From assembly GCA_036674765.1 (NCBI GenBank), contig JARVKI010000002.1:620001-684000 (forward strand): 64,000 nt of DNA. The letters are read 5' to 3'. Under the pieces are notes generated by a model that searched no databases, was not told the origin of the DNA, and was given only the letters and a program-made list of their open reading frames with translations. This DNA is from Seiridium cupressi (lineage: Eukaryota > Ascomycota > Sordariomycetes > Amphisphaeriales > Sporocadaceae). A program made the translations under genes and the position numbers. The number at the start of each line of letters is the position of its first letter. Position 1 is the first letter of the stretch. Of the stretch, positions 56,301-64,000 are shown piece after piece.

Positions 56301-59300
56301 GCCCCGACTGAAAGCTACGGCACTTGCTCCTCCCTGGAGTGCTTGGTAGTTTGTGGGATGGCAAGGATTTCACAGTGGCAGGTAGACATCGACACAAGCT
56401 GCTATGGTTCCTAGTATGCGGCTCAAGTGGACCCCTGATTTCGTGAGCGTTAATGTGTCGTATTATTGACTGGTGGGGCGCCCGTTTGGTGACGGCGCTC
56501 TGCTACGTGCTCAAACATGTAGCGACGGCGGGCTAGAGGTGCATAGTAGAGTGGCTAGAGAAGGCAAAACCATGCCTATCACGCACTATTGGAGGGCGAC
56601 ACGAGGGACTACTGAAAGTCAATGGCTTTGGCTTTGCGTAGCGGGCTTTTTTCAGCAGAGGAACCTGAGCTCGCTATGCCTCGAGAGGCTCGCTAATCAC
56701 GGCAGCCATGGCAAGCCCTGCGACGATCTCCCAGCGAGCTTCATGTGTCAAGATTGCAAGGACGGATGGCCTGAAGGCAGCCGTATTCCATCAAAGCGAG
56801 GAGCGTGGGCCGTCTCCGCTACACTTGCGTCATTGGCTGGCGGTCTTTTCCCACGATGATACGCGAGCGAGGACTGCAGGACCATCGTGCACGGCTTAGG
56901 AGGGATCCTGGCAATTATTGGGCGGCAAGTCCCATAGCTCGTCCGTTATGCCGGGATGCGCTAAAGCATGCACAGGTACCCAGGTACCGCCGGGTTTTTC
57001 TTCTTTGCTTTTTTCTTATGCTTTCTATGTTCCAATGCGTCCTTGTCGCCGATGGCATAGAAGTCCAAGTTTACTAGGCTACCGGAAATGCTCAGTTCCT
57101 GCTATGAATGTGTTTCCCTTTCTTGCCGCCAAAGTAAGCCAACATTGTTTTTAATGTTTTAATTTCTCGGATCTTTTTTTCTCTCCTTGGTTTTTATTAT
57201 CACGTCCCCAGAGTTGGTTGGTCACATTCAAGGGGCTGTGGTTCCCAACACTGTCCGTCCCATTAGTGTATGAGAGCCGTCTGTGTACATTCATGCGTTG
57301 CTGAAGATCTACGCCCCCAACCGCGGCCATCATCCTTGGGATCCTATCACATCACGACAAATCCGTCCTGTTCTCAATAGGGTTTTGCCATAATTCCCCG
57401 ATTGATCGCTTATGAGCTGCCAACCAGGATGTGACAGGCTCGCGGATTTTCTTGCTCTCGTTTAAGCGGGATAAACTGGGTTGCCAGCAAGGGACAGATC
57501 GGACGAAATAATAAAACGGACGAAAATCCCAGTCAGTTCAGCACCCACGCACCTGCTGCGAGCGGTCGACTCGGCTATACTCTTTGAATTGAATTCCAAA
57601 TCGCGTACTATAAAATATATTGATGCCTCGCCGGATGCGCCACGAGCGTACACGCTTGGCAACCAACACTACCCTAGGTAGTTAGATAGACCAACGGGCC
57701 TAATCTGCCGCCGGCTATCGCCAGCGCGCGTTGCTGGGGTGCTTTTCTGAAATTTGACCAGGAGACATGCTTTCGGAACGCCAGGTGCGCGCGCCGCATG
57801 GATCTCGGAACACGAAGTCCCCTGGCCCTTGTCCTTTCGTCTGATCTCTCGTTGGGCTTTTGTCCGTGGTGGTGTACTGTATGCCGCCAGGTATTCCTCG
57901 GCTACGCAGGTCCTTTGACAGCTCCGAGATCAGCGGTAGTCTAGCTGTCGTCGGCGTGCATGTGCGTGTCAGGGAATAGCCTCCCGCTGCGTGAGACGAA
58001 TCTGTGTTGCATCCGGTTTCGAGCAGAGCAAAAGGCTCCAATCTGGCCGCTCCCCCGTGGACTGAGATTCATTGAAGGATGACGTTCCTTCTCGCTATCC
58101 TCCACGTACACTCAGTGACATCGTCGTCACGTACCGACGCAGTAATTGATGAGTTTAAAATTATAATCCAATCATCTCCACAAGGAGTGGTACATTGGGT
58201 GCATGGTGTAGCCCGGTAGGTGCAGCAGCTTCCCCTAGCACTCCCGCCGGCCGAGCTTGGCTAGCGAGCGAGCGGGCAGCGAGCAGTGAGCACCACCCTG
58301 GAGTATCACATCTCCAGTGATGGTTGCATCATCTATATCCTTGGGCGCGTTGTTGACCTCGTCAGCCATGTATGACCAATGTCAGCCAGAACCAGCAGAC
58401 AGGCTGAGCCGCTGCCGCTCTGGTAATGCGCCACAGCAGGGGAAACCGAAGAAAGAAATCAGCAAACCAAAGAATGGAAGATAAGACGCACCCACTTCCA
58501 ATTCGGCCTCGGCGCATCTAGAACTCGGACTCAATATATTCTCCTGCCGACCTCCCGATGCCAGGCACTTACTCGAGGCGTCAAATGACCTCATCCGGGG
58601 TCCCTTTCAACCCACGTCTGTGATCCTGTCGCTCAGTCACGGAATAATTTTAACCTAATTATTTTCACCTGCCCTAGCAGGGTATACCCAAACCCTCTCA
58701 TATTAGTCTTCCATCCATGCCGGGCGCATTCTCTTCCCGACGACTCGATCGCTAGACCGGCCCAGATACTCCCTCCATCTGCCCCGCTACATGGTGGGTT
58801 TGCAACATCTGGAATGATCACATTGGTGCAGATGCAGGCCTGCAATCCGCAGGAACAAGAAAGAACGCCACAGTCAGCCATTCTCAAGATTTCGACTGCG
58901 CCTTCGAGGCTCCTCCTGGTCGTTGTATGTCTGATGACAGTGGGCAGGTAATCTAGGATTGCGTTCGAATATTGGCCACACGCAGATGATCAGAATCTCC
59001 AATCGCCCGATTTAGAGCAGTAGTGGAACTATGTTAACTAGGGCGCTCGGATCGGTGATAAGAGACCTCTCCTTTGCGAGGTCCCAGGGTCAGTTGCGAG
59101 GCTACTTTGTACATGCCGCGAGAGTGTAAGCCTCATTTGGACCACCACGAGCATAACGGATTCACTATAGATGGCAAGTGCCAGTCTCTATTTTCTACCT
59201 TCAATCTCAGTAGCCAGTGGTGCACAGACGAATACCATAGTATCGCAGACTAAAAACACTATCACCTAGTACCTGATTGGTGAGTCCACGGAGTTACTCA

Positions 59301-62300
59301 CATCTCGTGCGGCTTCCGCGCATACTTAAGTGTTCACAAAAAGGACGAGGATGATATACAGTAATCACAAGTTCTCTCTTCGCATCTTGTGTCAGCTGCT
59401 TTTGTTTACGACTGGAGGTTGCATACCTACATCGATTTAGAGCAATCAGAATGGAATGTAGACTTGATTTGATTTCGGGCTATCCAGGGCGAGCCGATTG
59501 TCACAAGAATTATCTGCATTGGTTGAAACTATTGGCTGGGCGAGACTGACAGATCTACAAGTCTACTAACTATTTAGCAGGCCCTGAAGCAATGTTTGTT
59601 CGGTATGATTTTCGGATGTCGCTGTTCTACTCTGCCACCAACACCACGTGCGAAGGCCACATCACCGGTTGTTCTGTAAAATTGAGTCCTGCCGGTGCCG
59701 TCTACCGAGTATGTGGTGTGCAAAGCACCTCTTGATAACGACTCGTTCTCACGACACCTTTGCAAGGCGAGGATGCAGATCGAAGATTCGCGGTATCTTG
59801 GCACGAATGGGGTTGACTATCAGATGAAAAACCACCGGGCATGAACATCTCATTTCGCCTACCTCGGAAGATTTCATCTAATCCCACGGATCCCAGAGCG
59901 CTCCTCGTACGCCGACGTAGCACGGAGCACAGCCGTCATCTCATTCCAATTTATGCGAGCGTGCATCACCAGCAAGGCCAACCAACCGGAGAATTCCCTG
60001 CAGGGGACTCCTTGTCTCAGGTATTCCTTGTACAGACTCTACGTACCTTGCCGACGCCTTGGCCCCCTGGACAGGCCAAGCACTGACGCCGTTACCTACG
60101 CCTCGATCACAATCTCGCAAGGTCGGGTCGGGTTAGGTCATCAGCCACGCCCAAGAGGCAATGTTCACCAGTCGGCAAGAGGCCGTCTCCTAGCTTTCGA
60201 GCACAGCACAGATAATGTATTGGCAGCAATTTCGAGCTCTTGTTTTTCACCCTCAGCAGTAGATAGATGCCATGCGATCGCGCCAGTCTGCACATAGATA
60301 CGCCCAGAACAACTGGACAGTCTGGAGGCGTGCAGATTTGCTGGAGTTTCATCCAGTTTATACATAAACGAAGACGCTAGATCTGCTGGAATCGTCCAAT
60401 GCTCCGGTTTGGTTCATGGAGCTTTGTGCACGCAGCACGTATTCTCCAGTTAGCCCACATTATCCATCCCGAAACACACCCTCCAAAGAGCAGAGCGGTC
60501 CGAATCATGGGAAGCCAGTGGCTCTCTCATGCGGCACTCGTGTATGGCTTGTACTGAAGTATGGAATTGGGAACGGATGCCAGAGTGTATGTATATGAAT
60601 GTGACGAGACTAGCATCCGCAGAGGCCGACACAGATGCAGGACGTTGCGATGCCTTAAACTCTATCGATAAGCAAGTCCCTTATTTTTAGGGATTATACT
60701 CGCTATGCCCTGTCCTTAACTGAGATGGGATCGCTGGTCTGGTTCTCCCCACTTTGTCTTTTCACACATGGCGACCGCTACCCGCGCTTCTCTAGCGATT
60801 AAGGGTATAGGCCGATCGGGTTTCAGCTTTCTAGGGTCGCATTCGGCGTCGTTGAAACCCAGCAAAAACCACAGTGGGCTCCGGTTGCAAGCGCTGGAGT
60901 ATCCCAGATTGCAGGAGCGACGCCGTACCACGTTGCACCCCAGCTACGGACAATTTTAACTCTACCAACCGTCTCATTTTTTTTATTCTCTCTGCAGCTC
61001 TCTGTGCATCTGCGTGGGATTGTTGCATACCTCGTTCTCAAACCACAGATCGCTTGTGTCTGCGAATGCGATTCGCCCCAGAGAGCAGCCAGCAGCGCGC
61101 CATGTACAGCAGATCGGGTTCAGTTTCGCTGTCGGTGGCTTATCGCAGTCTAGGCCCACTAAGCTTGCAGTATGTACCTAGACATACTAGAAGCGAGTCC
61201 CTCACGATCTGTATACCGCTTTGTGACGGGTGCGCCACGAATGTACAGACGCTCATGGGGGTCGTCTCACAACGCAAGAATGTGGCGGCACATCCATCGT
61301 CGCGCACTAGTCTAGCTGGTAATGTTCGAGAAGAACGAAAAAAGGCGCTCCCGCAGGCTTGCGACAATCTAGCCGGGCCCTGACTGTGGTTTGCGTCGGC
61401 GCTGCATGCACTGGCCCTAATAGGCAGCTCAACGATCGCCGAATTCCCAATAGCAAGATTAGACACGACGCCCGATGCAACCTGGGGTGTCATTGCGCCG
61501 CCGGTACAGACTTTTGGCGAGCGACCTAGCCCATGGCGGCAGCAAGCATGCTGGGTGCGGTGCCAGGCTGGAAATTGACCTGGCCTCGAAGAAAATCTCC
61601 CTCAGGTGAATCAAGCATTCCCAGATCCAGGGTTCCGGCTCGACCCAAAGCACACACGCTGCCCAAGGACTATCGTGACCTCTACGGGATGGCAGCCTCG
61701 CTTCGAACACTTCATCAACGTTCTTGCAGATACCCGCTCGTTACGCTGCACGCGGACACTCTCGAGGCTGATCGGAAATTGAGCCGTACATTAATCGTCC
61801 ACCTGAACTAACAGCATCACACCTTGCTCCTCGTCACAGGCTGCGGATCCTGTCAAAGTTGACCTTCCAGGCTGGACCTTGCTCGGCCTCTCGCTAGAAG
61901 AATGCAAGTCTTCTAGTGTCCGCACCTTTTGTAGCCTACTCGAAGAAGCCAAGCCTGCGGATCAGATTCTTGATTCAACCGTTACGGCCATGCATGCTCT
62001 TAACTCGAACCACCCACATGCTCTGTTGCCGCGCCCATACCATAAGTACATGTAGGTAACACGCATCCGTCGGGCAACCTCACGCTCGGCTACGCACTCC
62101 GTCGGCGTTGATGGAAGCAAGAGGCTCTAGCACTGAGAGCTTGGCGAGTCGAGTCGCGCTAGGCCTTGACATCCACGTGGGCGGTGGGCGTGGGCGTGGA
62201 CGGACTTTTTGAGATGCTCAAAACTAGCGCCTCGACCTCGTCTTCACCGCAATATCTCAGGTCCCCCTCCCCTGGCTATTGGCGACTCATTACCTCAAAC

Positions 62301-64000
62301 GAGTCATGATACGGCCAGCAACTCATCTTATTAAAACCTTATACCCATGCCTCCCACGACCCACGATGTCGAGCACTGGGAGAAAACGTGCACGTGCGAG
62401 ACCCTGTTTGGCAATGATCATAGACGATCGTCGTATAATAGCAGAGGTAATATCCCGCCCCGACCGGAAAATATCTCGGTTCCACGTGCTTCTGGGCGGA
62501 GTCGAATTATTTCCTAGCGTGCGACCTATTCCACGGGATTGCGTATTGGCCCCGAGCGTTGGGTCTGAGCTAAGTTTTAAACTTTCTTTTGCGACGATTA
62601 TCCCCGAATTATGTCAGAGTAAAATAGTACCGACCGGTTGTAAGGGGGACACCCTCACGAGCCTTGCCTGCAGCTAAGCACCTGGCAACCGATGAATGGC
62701 TGGTAGCCTTGTCCTGGCATTTTTCTTTATCCCTGGCAATCTTGGCATTCCAAAAAGCAATCAGCCTTCCAGCCATCCAGCACTATTGTCCAGGAACATG
62801 ATTCGTGGGAAAAGAAAAGAAACAACTTTTTCCTACTCTTCCGGAACAGACTAGACTTTCAGCGAGCCATTTGCTCTGCACAAACAGTTAGGGTTACGAG
62901 CTATCGACGACCCAATGGGACCAAGCTGGGTCCGCCTCGCCATAGCGTTATAAAAGCTCCGCTGGGTTCGGCAGACTAGCATACCATGGCAGACATGAGC
63001 TTAGACACCCGCTCTTTGAGGACCTCGTGGTTGTCGTGAAAAGCAAACGTACCACATAAGGAAATTGCCTATCATATCGAACAGGAGGTCCGGGAAAGTC
63101 GATTGGCGTTGTGATGCGCTACTTGACCAACGCTCAGCTTGTTACTATCGATCGCCATTTTACTAGAGCGAGTAATTCATAATATCACGGTGAACGATCA
63201 ATGATGTGGGTTATCAATATTGGGTCTCAATGGTTTAATTCTTGAGTACTGAAGCTGCTCTGTCATGATCAATGGATGATTAGTTGGTGCTCGATCCAGG
63301 CATGTCATGATACGTCCAAGCATGAATCTAAGACTTCAGTATGCCAAACACATAAGAACAGTATCCCTGATAATTTGAATTCAATAACCTCGCTGACGGC
63401 AAGATCAGTTGATTCCAGGTAAAGCTACGTTCTTCATTTGTGTTCCATCTTATTCTGTTGTCTTCTGAAGATGGTTAACCTATTTGCACATTGGCCTTCA
63501 ATTGTTATTCGGTTTCTCCTCTAGATGTTGACGAGGCTAATCATGTTATGTACAACTTGCTTCAGAGCAAATGCTAAGAGAACGGAAACCTGATCGGAAA
63601 ATTAGACGTCACTAGATTCAGTGACATGAACACACAAACATGTGCACCCCTTCACCAGAACTGTCTAGGTGTGGCATGTTGCATTCCATCTCTAGCCTTC
63701 CTAGGGGTCCAGGGGATCCTTAATGAGGCCTCCTCTCACGCCTCAGAGCCCATATGCAGGCTCCGGAAGCCAGAGCTGCTGAGAAAAGGTGGTGATGACG
63801 ACCACGTACCGAGTACAGTATGCGCAGAAAAGGGGGAGGACTAGGAGAATAATAAATCATCCCATAGTTCGTTGTGCAACTTGTCCCGTCCTATCTCATC
63901 TGTTGCTGCCGTGTAACCACCTTTCTTGACTTGTCCTGATTCACAATTGCTATGGGACAAATCCCCGAACCAGCAATCGTGTGAAACCATGACACGAAGC
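53366..64000. other. 10.6-kb gene-free region upstream of the transcription factor
   Basis: No protein gene can be supported. Frames are numerous but short (longest about 170 codons), overlap on opposite strands, and are rich in Arg, Ser, Pro or Cys with no family motif. A run of 12 G lies at 54255-54266, and GTGGGCG-type repeats lie at about 62175-62200. The nearest gene start is the transcription factor at 53365, so at least the left few kilobases are probably its long promoter and 5' leader. Unannotated non-coding transcripts would not be visible from sequence. Confidence 0.5.
54255..54266 (+). repeat. G12 homopolymer
   Basis: Twelve consecutive G inside the gene-free region upstream of the transcription factor. 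A likely site of length polymorphism and of base-calling uncertainty. Confidence 0.7.

Noticed and set aside
60874..61383. 169-codon plus-strand frame
   Set aside because: Cys/Arg/Ser-rich with no recognisable motif and overlapped by minus-strand frames; length is within chance for a 10-kb stretch.
62279..62677. 132-codon plus-strand frame, basic
   Set aside because: No family features and no supporting splice structure.
1..64000. CRISPR arrays, prokaryotic operons, viral genes
   Set aside because: No regularly spaced repeats, no Shine-Dalgarno-type organisation and no viral hallmark genes; the gene structure is eukaryotic throughout.

Overview
The window is nuclear DNA of a filamentous ascomycete, most likely a Sordariomycete. 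The evidence is split genes with short (47-110 nt) GT-AG introns, CTNAC-like branch points and fungal-specific families (2EXR, Zn2Cys6 plus PAS). Lineage below class level is a guess. Nearly all of the genes below are eukaryotic housekeeping genes or fungal orphans. I see no CRISPR array, rRNA operon, intact transposon or viral gene.

Layout. 1-5.7 kb: decayed repeats, a hypothetical gene, a three-exon SAM methyltransferase and a cysteine-rich orphan. 5.8-17.1 kb: core genes, namely nucleoporin NUP170, a very-long-chain 3-ketoacyl-CoA reductase head-to-head with ERG28, a tRNA-like Pol III element, and galactose-1-phosphate uridylyltransferase (four exons, one GC-AG intron). 17.9-24.1 kb: an accessory-looking stretch with a 2EXR protein, a tandem pair of orphan paralogues (one intact, one broken) and a secreted cysteine-rich protein. 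27.2-32.9 kb: ADA2, a type II membrane O-fucosyltransferase-like protein and a rhodanese/Cdc25-like protein. 34-39 kb: small orphans (three membrane proteins, one coiled coil). 39.3-45.9 kb: DBP10 head-to-head with a DNAJC8/Spf31-like spliceosomal J protein, then MLH1. 47.7-48.4 kb: an orphan. 51.0-53.4 kb: a Zn2Cys6/AT-hook/PAS transcription factor whose zinc cluster is completed by an 8-nt micro-exon. 53.4-64 kb: about 10.6 kb upstream of that factor in which I can support no gene.

How the genes relate. No biosynthetic cluster is evident. Two divergent pairs share short promoters and related jobs: KAR/ERG28 (ER lipid elongation and sterol scaffolding) and DBP10/J protein (ribosome biogenesis and splicing). 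Exon joins were chosen where frame, splice sites and family conservation agree, and total coding lengths are multiples of three. The observations most worth following are the micro-exon with the long gene-free upstream region, the intact/decayed paralogue pair, and the non-canonical GC-AG introns.
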